Shown in pieces: positions 35,601-46,900 of a stretch of DNA of 64,000 nucleotides. This stretch comes from Heterodera schachtii (lineage: Eukaryota > Nematoda > Chromadorea > Rhabditida > Heteroderidae). The stretch's first letter is position 1. Every line of letters starts with the position of its first letter. The stretch is taken from NCBI GenBank assembly GCA_023374025.1, contig SIJG01000005.1:192680-256679 (forward strand), given 5' to 3'. Position numbers and translations under genes: made by a program. The notes under the pieces are model-generated. The model was not told the origin of the DNA, did no database searches, and worked only from the letters and a program-made list of their open reading frames with translations.

Positions 35601-37315
35601 TTGCAACATCCCTATTTTCGCTTAAATTAGTTCAAATTAGAAAGCGGTAAAATTCGGGAACAGGAAAGTGAACTTTTATTTTTTTAAATTGCCTATAAGC
35701 TTTTTAAAGTGTTTTTTACACTAATGTAAGAACATAAGAATTAATACCAATATTCACGGATTTTGAGAAAAATTTCCAGGAACAGGAAATGGTATGATTA
35801 ATGTTTTATATTAAGGAATGCATTCGGCAACAGCGAGGCGGTGATCCTATTTATTCACGCACATAGTTTCGACCCACGTTTAAATGAGTCGCACCAAGTC
35901 GCAAATGAGGTGGAACGAATTTCGAACGGACAAACGAAGTGCGTTTTCCTTCTTCTGAGCGAAGCCGTTGAACGGTCGGTGATTAAAACCAATATTAATT
36001 CTGTGAGTAAATTAAATACCTAATTAAGGCTTACCCGTCATCCGGAAAACTTTTCATTGATTTTGGACGGACAAATTTTGGTGGCTGTCCTTCATGATTG
36101 CTATACCGCATCTAGAGCAACTCCGGATCAATTGAAACTTATCTTTGAAATTATAGAACAATCAACCGCAATTGTAAACCAAAATAAAATTTAAAGAAAA
36201 TATTTATTTAATTTCATTAAATTCCGTCATTTAATTATTGAATTTAGCAAAATTCATATCACCTCGCTATGGCACACACAAAGCGAATGCAACAGGTAAA
36301 GACGATTAATTAATTTAATTATTAAATTATTTATCTAATTTAAATGAAGGATTAATTTCAATTTAAATTAAAGCTTTTCACATTGCCCGGAGTTGTTGAA
36401 CGATTCTTTCCCCGTTCTGAAGAAACTCACATGGTCAAAGCCATCAGAGAAGTGCTCACAAAAAGTTGGAGCATCGGAGAAGGGGACGAAGAAGCGGAGG
36501 AAATAATAAAAGTGAGTGAATATTTAGAAAATAAAAATAATTTAAAAAATTGAAATTAGAAAGTAAAAATGAACCCGGAAAATTATGTGATGAAATGGAA
36601 CACATGTGGAAGTCCAATGAGTGGAAAAAGTATTTTCTTTGGTGATGAAATAATTAAAGAATTGGACAGAATGACAAACTTTGAACGGAACAATTTTATT
36701 ATAATGGAAAAGCTGAGGCCAATGCAAGTCAAAGTGAGTAAATGAAAAATAAATATGAACAAATTAGGCGAAATTTTGAAAAATCCTTGACAAAGAACAG
36801 GAAATGGCAATTGACCGGGTCCATGGTCATTTCGAAAACCTGCTTTTTGGGTTAAAATCACTAAAGTGACGAAATGTCACAGTTTCTCTCGCGTAACTTA
36901 TTTTTTAAATTATTTTGGGTGAAAGGACTAAAATGATCTTCTGTTTTCTCCTCAGAATTACCTAATTAATTATTTAAAAACATTTCCGAGTGCTTAATTC
37001 AAATACTTTCACATCAGACTTTTTTTCACCTTAAAAATATTTTTGCTTTTCAAAATAAGAAATAAATTAATTGTTAATTTTTTTGTTGATTTTAAATTTT
37101 AGAATCATTTCATTTTTCCCGACTCGGCCCATTTGAATGTCGCGGCAACGCCCGAATTGGGCATTTTCGGCTGTTTGCTTGGCAACATTGAGGACGGAAC
37201 GGTGCTGCAACAATTCAGCGGAGAGGCGCATCAGATGAAGACTAAATTGGCCAGCGAAAACGAAGGAGGAATTTGGAATGGCAAAAGTGTTTACGACTCG
37301 CCACTTTTGGTGTAA
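32629..37315 (+). CDS. Secreted-protein family copy C (complete)
   Basis: Exons 32629-32737, 32862-33049, 33192-33359, 33406-33450, 33528-33688, 35816-35974, 36029-36173, 36248-36295, 36374-36511, 36560-36733 and 37103-37315. Total 1548 nt, 515 aa, every junction in phase. Signal peptide MHILFLFAICFVFLPPLAEC. Blocks as in copy B, for example GNSEAVILFIHAHSFDPR and HPENFSLILDGQILVAVLHD. The 21-nt microexon of copy A is absent, and one exon is 12 nt shorter than in A and B. The acceptor before 33528 is a good TTTTCAG, unlike A and B, so this is the most likely functional copy. No known domain recognised. Differences from A and B are mostly silent in this frame, which supports a real protein under constraint. 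Confidence 0.8.
33820..33902 (+). repeat. tRNA-like relic or SINE head
   Basis: An A-box-like TAGTGTAGAGGTAGT, a T-rich middle and a B box GGTTCGAATCC give the spacing of a tRNA. The acceptor and T stems pair poorly, so this is a decayed SINE head rather than a working tRNA gene. It lies in the large intron of copy C (33689-35815). Confidence 0.45.
34190..35615. repeat. TCTCGTGT-word repeat region in copy C intron
   Basis: Words TCTCGTATTCTCGTGT cluster at 34215-34265 and at 35495-35590, and the right side ends GCAACATCCCTA, a hAT-like terminus. One hairpin motif at 34546-34574. Probably a composite of transposon insertions; the left terminus was not found. Confidence 0.4.
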
Positions 37316-37919
37316 AGAAAAATAGAAAAGAAAAACGTAAGAAATTGAAAAATATATAAAACATATATTTGTTATATGTAATCATTTTATTATTAAAATT
37401 AAATACAATTCAGAGTAAATAGAAAAGCCCCGGTTGTCCTGGCATAATAGAAATTCTGATAGGATTCGTGAGTCCAACTTTATATAGTTTAAGATACATA
37501 CGGAAAAAAAACTATCTGACGACTGATATTTAACCGTTAAGTGCTTGAGTAATTTGCTTTTTCTATTTCTTGTTTAAATATTTGAAATTTAAAGCAAAAA
37601 CACAAATAAATCGGCTCATTTTTTATTATCCATAATAAATTATTTTCGAAAATTAATCAAATTTCTTTGCAATTATAGTATTTTATATATTTTAAAATTA
37701 TTTATAAAAACTGTAAAAGTGATGAAAAGAGAAAAACTCAAAAATAGATAGATTTTAAAATTTCCATAAAATAATCAGAAATTATTTTTGGAATAAAGCA
37801 CTCTAATTGCTTGAAATTTTAAATTCTTAGCCGTAAGGACAAAATCATTTTTAGCTTTATGAAACGACACAAAGATAAGACATCACTAATAAATTGTTAA
37901 TGATTTTCAGTTGCGAATT

Positions 37920-39845
37920 CAGAGGACAACAATCAAAAAAAGACTGTGTTTAATTTAACATTTGTTAAATATTCCGCCGAAATTGCCCATTTCCGTGTTA
38001 TTAATAATAAATTAGCGAAACTTACAAAAACCTAAAAGTGGCAATTGGAGAAAATGAGAAAAATTTGTCGGCTTTTTGCTTTATGACTAATCGCTTGGCG
38101 ATAAAATTGCTGAAAAATTCAACAGTGAAATTTTTACGCAAAAAAGTCAATCGACAGATTAATGATAGACCAAATCCTACAATTGGCCTTTTCATTTGCT
38201 GTACGAATTCCCCTCATTGTGATGTGAGTTGTACAAATTAGGAGAATTACCATTATTTTATGCATTTTTTGCCATTTATTTTAAATGTTTTTATACAAAA
38301 TATTAATGCCGCAATTTTGATAAAAAGGATTAAGGTTAAGATCAGGATTGCAGAATCGGTCCGGGATATGATTTGCAGCTTATTGGCATTTCAACCAGAA
38401 AAAAAAAATTAAATTTTCTTAAATTTTTTCCAAATATAAAGTGAAGAATACATGAAAAAGCATATCTTTGCGAGTTCTCACTTACAAATAAGTAGGGCTG
38501 TGACTTTTAGTGACCAAAAATCTCAAAATAGTTAACTAAAATAGTGAGCAAAAATGCCAAAATAGTGACAAAATAGTGACAAAAAGTGCAAAATAGTGAC
38601 GAATAGTGACATAATTTTTAGCCAAAATTGAGCAAAAATAATTTTTATTCACTGATTGCAGTTGCAAATGAGGTACATTTCCTTTCTAATATTTTCTCAG
38701 CAAAAATTGACATTTTTTAAACCAAAAATTTTGCCAAGAAAAAAAAATTTGGGGGAAATTTTTTATTAAAATTTTCCAATTCTTAGTGGTATTTTTTGAA
38801 AAATTTTTTAGGTCGATTCTTAGGGGTGCGCCTTTTTTGAAAAAAAATTTTAGGTCGATTCTTAGGGGTGTATTTTTCGTTTTTGTTGCATTTTTGTTAA
38901 GGAATTTTCCAAAAAATGCCAAAAAAGTGAAAAAATAGTGACAAAACGCCAAAATAGTGACTTTTAACTATTTTAGTGACGAAACGCCAAAATAGTGATT
39001 TCTAGTGACCAATAGTTACATCAGAATCGAAAAATTTCAACGCAGAAATGCGTTTTTTGAGCTCCATTCTTCAAAACAATTGAGCAAAAAAAATAGTTAA
39101 AACCTAAAAGTCACAGCCCTACAAATAAGTAACAAATAAATTTGGAATGATGGCTCTTCCCAAAATGCTTTCGACCTCGGGGCATGGCAATTGGGAGAAC
39201 TTTTGTCAGCCTATGAAATTTTGAAATGCAAAAATGGCATTAACAAAGAGGAAAATGGGTAATGAAAATAATAACAATATAATTTCTGTAATTTTATGCA
39301 CGTAAATTGCCATTATAATGCTTTTAAATTATTTTTAGAATTTTCCCATTTAAACTTATTAATATTGACAAAAATACAGCGATATACAAGCAAGAATTTT
39401 GTCGCCTATTTTCAGTAGCCCTTGGGAAAGGCAATTTCATGAATAAATTTTTTTATTCACTATCGGGGCGCAAATATAAGAGGCGCAAATATAGCGGCGC
39501 AAGTGTAGGGGCGCAAATATATGGGCGCAAATATAAGAGGCGCAAATATAGCGGCGCAAGTGTAGGGGCGCAAATATATGGGCGCAAATGTAGGGGCGCA
39601 AATGTAGGGGCGCAAATGTAGGGGCGCAAATGTAGGGGCGCAAATGTAGGGGCGCAAAGTTTGCAGCACCTGACATTGATCTCCAGCTGAGTTACCCAAT
39701 CCAGCTTCAAGAATTTGCATTGGAAAACGAACGAACTCGGGAAAAGCTGACAATGAAAAAGGAGCCGAAATCGACAATTCATGCTTATCTGCCCGATGAT
39801 TTGGGAAATCACTCGATGTCCAATTGTGAAAGAAGCGGAAATTGA
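37920..39845 (+). CDS. Unknown gene with in-exon minisatellite (possibly broken)
   Basis: Open segments with coding texture on the plus strand: about 37920-38035 (TVFNLTFVKYSAEIAHFRV), 38038-38222 (GENEKNLSAFCFMTNRLAIK then PTIGLFICCTNSPHCD, donor GTGAGT), 39146-39258 (NAFDLGAWQLGELLSAYEIL), 39339-39470 (FPFKLINIDKNTAIYKQEFC) and about 39668-39845 (LSYPIQLQEFALENERTREK, stop at 39845). The third and fourth join in phase. The first two need a one-base shift, and the array at 39469-39660 brings a stop into frame. No family recognised. A hAT MITE lies in one intron. Confidence 0.45.
38493..39121. mobile_element. hAT MITE with AATAGTGAC words
   Basis: Perfect 18-bp TIR TAGGGCTGTGACTTTTAG and perfect 8-bp target duplication CAAATAAG (38485-38492, 39122-39129). 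629 bp. Subterminal tandem words AATAGTGACAAAA occur at both sides. The middle carries GATTGCAGTTGCAAATGAGG, similar to the hAT sequence at 63785. It is probably an internally deleted derivative of that kind of element. Confidence 0.95.
39469..39660. repeat. 14-bp minisatellite GGGGCGCAAATGTA
   Basis: About 13 tandem units. The 5' half alternates variants GGCGCAAATATAAG, AGCGGCGCAAGTGT and GGGGCGCAAATATAT in a higher-order pattern repeated twice. The 3' half is homogeneous. It sits inside open reading frame on both strands. Confidence 0.9.
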
Positions 39846-40026
39846 AATTTCACAGAATCACATCTCTCTACAAAAGAATTTCATGCAAAATTTATAAGTT
39901 TTCTGTTAGGCTTGGCTTGAGTTACAAAATGCAACTTTTTCGTGAATAATAATACCGTAATCACAAAACATAATATCACTACATCGTCCTTTCTTTTCTG
40001 TGTCTTTCGCGGTTTGCAACTTTTGA

Positions 40027-40268
40027 TCACTCATTCATTCCAGCGGCAACCGATGACTGATCAGTTGATGAAGTCGGTTTTGAAGAGCCAGCAGCATTAA
40101 GCAACTTTAACCAGTGATTCGCTTTTGACATTCGTTGATCCGACTTTATCGTTTTGTGTCGTTTGATCAATTCCTGGTGATTAGCTATAATTTTCTGCTT
40201 CCTTTCACAACCATTCGGCTCAACACAGTCATCCATTTGCTTGTACTTGCCCAATTCAATTTGTGTTT
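40027..40268 (-). CDS. Unknown C-terminal exon
   Basis: After an acceptor AAAAG at about 40269 the frame reads ETQIELGKYKQMDDCVEPNG, then Lys-rich MSKANHWLKLLNAAGSSKP and a Ser/Thr-rich tail ending at 40027. It is less AT-rich than its surroundings, which suggests coding. No partner exons were found on the minus strand to the right, where retroelement and duplicated-exon sequence begins. Confidence 0.35.
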
Positions 40269-40539
40269 CTTTTTGTAATAATTGACGAAATGATTAATGT
40301 TTTAGTAATTTTAAAAGATAATTTATGATATTCTTTTTTAGAAGAAATATAAGTCACAAAATGGCCAACTTTTGCGTTAAATTTTGAAAATTATAGTGGA
40401 ATTTTGGAGATCGATGAAAATTTTGTGAGATTTTTAAGTGATTTTTTAAGAAAAATTAGCAAATGACAATATTTTTAATTTAAAATTCAAGATCTTAATT
40501 AAAAAATGGAGATTTTTTGAAAAATTATCATGACTTCAA

Positions 40540-40715
40540 TCCCGCGGGATTGGTAAAATGGTCGGGAGGGATCCCGGTTCGGAATCCCGATCCCGATCAA
40601 TCCCGATGAATTTAAAAAATCGCTCGGGACGGACCCCGAGGTCGGGATCCAGAATTTAATCCCGCGGGATCCCGAAGAAATCCCGCGGGATCCCGATCCC
40701 GTCCGGTCTCTAATA
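40540..40715. repeat. CCCGCGGGATCCCGA word repeat
   Basis: Several copies of ATCCCGCGGGATCCCGA and AATCCCGATCCCGATC within 175 bases. The block is strongly GC-rich against an AT-rich background and resembles the subterminal arrays of the MITEs here. It ends CCGTCCGGTCTCTA; no inverted partner was found. Confidence 0.5.
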
Positions 40716-40791
40716 AGTAGTCTTGTGATTTCTCCTAGGAATTACAAAATTAATTAAATTGTTATTTTATATTTGTTCGTTTAAATTTTAG

Positions 40792-41004
40792 AATCACTTC
40801 GTTTTTGCCGACTGGGTCCGTTTGAATGTCGCAGTAACGCCCGAATTGGGCATTTTCGGCTGTTTGCTTGGCAACATTGAGGACGGAACGGTGCTGCACC
40901 AATTCAGCGGAGAGGCGCATCAAATGAAGACGAAATTAGCCAGCGAAAACGAAGGTGGAATTTGGAATGGCAAAAGTGTTTACGACTCGCCACTTTTGGT
41001 TTAA
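40792..41004 (+). pseudogene. Orphan duplicate of the secreted-family last exon
   Basis: 213 nt, same length as the last exon of copy C (37103-37315) and over 90% alike by eye. It starts after TTTTAG with NHFVFADWVRLNVAVTPELG and ends SVYDSPLLV-stop. About 80 bases of upstream intron are duplicated too. With an intact acceptor and reading frame it could serve as an alternative last exon of copy C, or it is a leftover of another copy. Confidence 0.75.
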
Positions 41005-41599
41005 AGAAAAATGGAAAAAAAAGGAAAATAAATTAAGTTAGGAAAAATCAAAAATAAATACTGTTGTGATAATGATAGCTATTCTTATTATAGTAAATAA
41101 AATTTAAATTTTAATAATTCCGAGCTAAAATTTTGCGTCATATTATTACAGGGTTTTAAAATTCTAAACCAAAATTTAAAAAATAAAGTTAATCAAAAAT
41201 ATTTTCGGGTTTTATTTATTAGACAAGAGAAAAGAGAAATTTTTTAAAAGAGTCCAAAATCAGAAAATTGGGAAATGCGTTGAATGATGGGAAAATGAGG
41301 GAGAAATGCAAATGAGTTACAGAATGAATAAAAATGATTTTTCTTCGTGTCCAAAATATTATATTTTCAAACCCTATACAACATCTCCTTTTTTTAAATC
41401 ATTAAGTCCTCATTTCCAATTCGTCGTTTCAAGGGCCCGGGTGAGTAACGAACAACCGGTCGCCGGTCACGTACTGGACGTGGAGTTGAAGCACAACGAA
41501 TGTATAAATTCTGTTCAAGGATCGGTTCAGGCTATTGTATCTGATCAGTTTGAACTTTTTCTGCTTGATAGGGAACAGAAGATCGAAGTTGATTTACGT

Positions 41600-43295
41600 G
41601 CCCAGTGACCGTAATTTCTAATCTTAGAATGTTTACCTTCCAAAAGAAACCTTGGCTTCCCAGGTTTACCATCGTTCCAAATAAAAAACCGAGTTGCAGA
41701 CAGAAATCGTCAGTGTTTTGTACCGTAACGATTGTCGTACCGTCTTTTTATTCCGTCTTGGTATTGTTGATTTTGTTTATGTCTAAAAAATAATTCCGTA
41801 ATCGCTGTTGTGATTTTTAAACGAGGAATTTTTCTTTGCATGTCTTTTGAACTTGCCGACCATACGTTCTGCCTGTCCATTACCATGAGGCTGATCTGGG
41901 GAAGAAACTGTATGTTTAATAATCCCCTTCGGCTTGCAAAGTTGCCGAAATTCATAAAACGTGAATGGTGTCCATTGTCAGATACGAGTTCTTTCTGTGC
42001 TCCATAACGATGAAAGATTTTTTCAACAACCGATTGTGGCCGCGGCATTTCATTTTAAGTTGCGTTATTTCCGGCACTTATAAAGAGCGTCCACAGATCA
42101 TGACTCGTGCCTGCAAAATCAACATGCACCCGTCCAAACACTTCTTCCGCTATTTGAGAAGGCCTCAAAGGAGCTTTCTGGGGAAACTTTGCCGCAAGCT
42201 GACAATCCATACAGCTCTTAACAATAACTTCGATCTCACAATCTAAACAGGCCAATAAACATATTTTTTGACAATTTCTTCATCCGTACAACTCCGTGAT
42301 GTGCAAAATGAAGAGTAGTCAAAATGCGCCGACGAAGTTAAGTGGCGGAATATGACTCTGTTTCCTGTCAAAAGGAATCAACCCACAAGGATAGAGAATT
42401 ACGCCATTCGTTAGTTGGGCATTTTTGTGGCAACCTATTTTAAACATACGAAACGACCTTGTAGCTAGCACATCTGCAGCAGTTTGATCACGAATTTCTT
42501 CAGCTTCATGGAGCAATTGTTACAAAGTAGTCAGACGAACATAATGGGTTGCTGCTCTTGACAACAAACAAGTCGTCGGTTCAAGCAAATGCGACCAAAA
42601 CATCTTCTTCAGAGCGTTTGGCAGAAATCAATCCTGATAAGACGTCGGCCTGTCCGAAGCTTTCCGGTTTGACGTACTTAATCGTAAAAACCTAATCCGC
42701 CAAAATAAGGACCCAGCGATACAAACGAGAGGCAGTATAAATTGGAATGCCTTTCTTACTTCCGAAAAAGGCTGAGTGGTTTATGATCAGTTAAAACGAA
42801 TAATTTTCGACCCTAAATCATTCGGTGAAACTTTTTAACCGCGAAGATCTGCGCCAATGCTTCGCGTTCGATTTGAGCGTAGTTTTCTCGTCATTGTTAA
42901 AAGTACGGCAGGCTATTCGAAAATTCATTCAAACCCACCCGGAAATTGGTGACTCAAAGTTGCATCAATTACGTACTGACTTGCACCAGCTGCCAAAATT
43001 AACGGCTTTTCCGCGTCGTATTGAGTGAGAACTAAGTCCGACTGGAGAACCTGTTTAGCTTTTCAAAAGCTGATTGTTGCTCTTCAACCCAAAACCAAGG
43101 AATATTTTTTTAAACAACAAATCGAGAGGCGCGCGTCATTTGCGCATCTCTTAAGAAACCGCCCATAATAGCTGAGAGCACCGAGGAATGATCAGAGAGT
43201 TGGGAGTTCATATGGCGGTGGCAAGTCGCAGATTGCTATTGAGCTTTCCGGATTAGGACAAATGCCTTCAGTTTTCGCAAGATTCTTGATCATCA
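41600..43295 (-). mobile_element. Ty3/Gypsy pol remnant (RT end, RNase H, integrase)
   Basis: Read on the minus strand: the end of reverse transcriptase (SFLGALSYYGRFLRDAQM) near 43200; RNase H-like segments (SAFEKAKQVLQSDLVLTQYD, LILAAGASQYVIDATLS, NYAQIEREALAQIFAVKKFH, LFVLTDHKPLS) at about 43080-42770; an H2C2-like zinc region near 42260-42200 (IVKSCMDCQLAAKFPQKAPL); and the integrase core (FGRVHVDFAG, FHRYGAQKELVSDNG) to about 41710. Several frameshifts and stops break it. The layout is that of Ty3/Gypsy elements. No LTR was identified. Confidence 0.85.
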
Positions 43296-43520
43296 GGGCT
43301 GAAAAACTATACACGAAAAATGACCAAAATATGCACCTAAATATGCAAATAAAATTGCCAAATATGCACCCAAAAATCGCTAAATATGCACAAAAAAAAC
43401 TTGAAAATTAGGGTGCAAATTAATTAAAAAATTTTATTCCTCATAAATTTTATCGGTTGTTATTGTAATTGCAAATCAAATTTCTCAAGTTTTTCGGCAG
43501 TGAAGGTCTAGGGATGTCAG
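43296..43520. mobile_element. hAT-type relic with TATGCACC words
   Basis: Begins CAGGGCTGAAAAACTATAC at the edge of the Gypsy remnant and continues with repeated AAATATGCACC words. No second terminus. 43521-43956 shows no gene. Confidence 0.45.
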
Positions 43521-43956
43521 GTTCGGATCCAGGCGGTGTAAGTGATTTTTCAACTTTTTTGGTTAATTTTATTTGCAATTTTAAATTTTATTATTTTCGT
43601 AAAATGAAATGCGATTATTTTTAATACCTCTTAAAGCGAAGCGCCCGACTGAGGCCGCGAAACACATCCGAATTTACTGTATTCTGGTACCGTACTTCTG
43701 CTGACAACACCCAAAAGCACAGTAATCATTGGACTCTCTTTAAATTCTCTCTGTTCAAATTATGTTGTAAATTTTTGTTGCAATTCCCATCATTTCACGA
43801 CGTATTATCATTTATGATCATCAAATAAATGTTTACGTCATTTCTTTATCAAATTTATTTAAACAACTCAAACCATCACTTCTTAAACCAATGTTCCTTA
43901 TTTTTAAAATATTCCGATCAATTTCTTTCCTTCATATTCTGACCATTTCCGTTCCT

Positions 43957-46900
43957 TTATAGTCTGATCACTCTGCGCTTGGGCAGCCGCGCCACGCTGG
44001 CGCGCAGTCCGCTGATCACTTCTGTCAGTGCGCCACCGGTCACGCCACTAGTTTGTGCGGCCGCCTTCCGATTTGGCGCGCCGCCCGCCGTAGTGCCACC
44101 GCCACCATCGTACAACGGCAGGCGGTCTTTGTACGTGTAGCGAAAGTGGGCCAACCCGGCGAACAGGGCGCCGGCTGTCAGCATGGCGCAAGCAGCGGCC
44201 ACAAGCTGCACCAACTGTTGGTGTGGTAAATTTGTGAACAGCGATTAGTATTCAAATTTGTGGTGAGGTCCGATAAATAGAGTTGAGATTAAAAAAGAAA
44301 ATGAATCCCCGAAAATAGGGAGCCAGTCGAAAGATGATCGATTTTTTTATAAACCTTTCAGAGCCTGAGAAATTAATAGGACTTAAAGCTGGCGTGGAAG
44401 GGTGCAAAAAAAGGGGAAAAAATATAAACTATATTAAAAATGAAATTTTCCAAAATGCCGTAGACCACCGACCGGGTCGGCTGACCATTGGAAACGCGCA
44501 AACAGCGGCACCAGGGACCAACCGATGTAGATCATCAGAAACCAATAGCTGAATCGATCAGTGAAAAAATCGAAATACGATACAACAACAAAATGCAGCC
44601 TTCCATTTACCTAATCATTGTCGCCTTCAGCGAAATTGGTGCCTAAAAATGTGCATTATTTGATCATACAAAAGTGCCACTGAAAAAGGATACCCCAAAA
44701 ATTGGCACGATAAAACTAAATTTTTATTCATGTTTTCTCGTGGTTGAGTATTGTCATGAAAATTTTTTGTTTTTTTTTTATAAATTTTTAAAAACTCCAG
44801 TGGCATATTTTGTCAGTTTTTTATTCTATAGCAAAGTTGTTTCTGATCAAAACCAGAAAAATGACCTGAATGTAGCAAAATTCTAAGGCGGTGATTGAGA
44901 GAAGAATTTCGGACAATGCCGCCAAAACGTATTGGGGAAGCAGCCAATGTATGCCTGTGGTTGTAATGTGCCAGTTGATCAAATATCATACAAAAAATGA
45001 TCAGTATACCCAAAGTGTTTGGACCGGTTATTGACAAAACGGTGAGCATCGGTTGAGAAGCGTTGGATGAATCCTTAATCGTAAGTCTATTTTGGCACTC
45101 ACAAAATGTGGACACCTTTTGGGGTCCGAGTTTCTGTTTTCATTTTTAGGAATTGCCTTAAATTTTTAAATGTCCATTAAATCCACCCATTAAATGGCAA
45201 TTTTGGCCCAAAATGACGCCTTTTTAAAGATCACAGATTTCATTATAAGATATTTCGCTAATGGTTGAATAATGCGCGGGAATAAATGTTCAATTTATGT
45301 GCCATGGCAGTTCGCCCCTGTCTTTTCCCCAAATTAGGATAATGAGGTTAATTGCTTTTCCCACATTTGGACTAGCGCCGTTCAACGGGCTTCCGTCAAG
45401 CGACAAAACCATCAGAGAAACGCCACCGTTGCCGTCCAATTGGATGCCCGAGTCCCAAATGGTTGCTGCTGTACTGCTCGAGTTTGATGGAATGGATGAT
45501 GATGGCTGAGGGGGAACCGTATACCTTAATTGGTGACGGAATAGAACAATTGAAAACTCTTAATTTTACATTTGGAGTTTCATTTCAAAATTAAAAACGA
45601 TGCTTTTTTCCAAAATGAGGAAGGAAATTACGCCGAATGTGACTTGTGCATGCCGTCGGGTATAAATTGTTAAAAATATGACGGATTTGTTAAAGAAAAT
45701 TGGCCACTTTTCTTTGCAAACAATTTAAATTTCCAATTCTTTTTTCTGATCACTTTATGTCAATCAATTAACTGCTTACATGCCACCAGGCACCGTCTGC
45801 ACGGCGTAAATGCTGGCACTGCCCGGCCCAAGGTTGTCGCCCCGGGGTGGAAAAACGGACAATTGACCATTTTGAATATCGCCAAGTTCCCATGTTGTGC
45901 ATGAAGACGAATTGTCGACAGCCGACGAGGACGAATTGTCTACAGCCGGCGTTGACGAATTGTCGACAGCCAATGATGACGAATTGTCGACAGCCGATGA
46001 GGACGAATTGTCGACAGCCGATGAGGACGAATCGTCGACAGCCGAAGAGAACGAATTGTCTACAGCCGGCGTTGACGAATTGTCGACAGCCGATGAGGAC
46101 GAATTGTCGACAGCCAATAAGGGTGAGGTAGGACAAATTGCGAACGGCGAAGCGAATGGGGTGAGTGCCTGGGTCAGCAATGAGTTCTGAGTGGCATTGG
46201 CACATTCTGACGGCAATGATTGTTGGTCCAACGAGTTGCAGGGCAACATGATGACGATGCTGAATATGAATTTCGAAAATTTATTAATTTATAATACTAA
46301 TATGAGCCTAGCTCAACCCATACCCAGGAGGGGGGATGGCATAACCCTCCACAAAAAAATGAAAAATTAATTCCGGGATATGACCCGCCCACGCCTCTCG
46401 AAAAGCGATTTTCAACACCCCGAGAAAGTTAATTACATAAATTAGTTATTCATTTTTTGATTCAAAATTTTTAAATTTGACTTTTTTTACAAAATTGATG
46501 AAAATAATTAATTATTAAAATTTGTTTTGAAAAACAGCAAATTAACAATTTAAAGCGTAGAGCAAAAAAAGAAGAAAAAGACTTTAGCTTGCCTTCAAAA
46601 TCACGTTGGAGTTTGTTTTAAAAAACTGAAAGAATTTTTTGGTGATTTTTGGTCTTAGCATTCAGACAGACTTTAAAATACCCAATTTTAGACCCCGTAC
46701 AAAAATTTCGAGTTCCTAGTCCAATTTCCCTGGGTCAGCAAAGTTTGGCACACCCAAGTGAGGTTTGTCCATCAGCTGGAAATGGCTTTTGCACGTCCAT
46801 TGCGCTTGCCAAAATTCCCTGCGGGCTTATAATTGCGTAGTGAAATTTTCCAGCTAAATAAAATTAAATTTTCCTTAAAATAAAAAATGAGTTTTTTGGA

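Noticed and set aside
39469..39660. CRISPR array
   Set aside because: Tandem units with no unique spacers, in a eukaryotic gene context; it is a minisatellite.
39437..39812. Minus-strand Leu/Arg/Pro repeat proteins over the 14-bp minisatellite
   Set aside because: Repeat artefacts with no supporting exons on that strand.
45847..46190. Two long plus-strand open frames opposite the transporter loop
   Set aside because: They are created by the 18-bp repeat, whose length keeps all frames open. The minus frame has family flanks and phase-matched splice sites.
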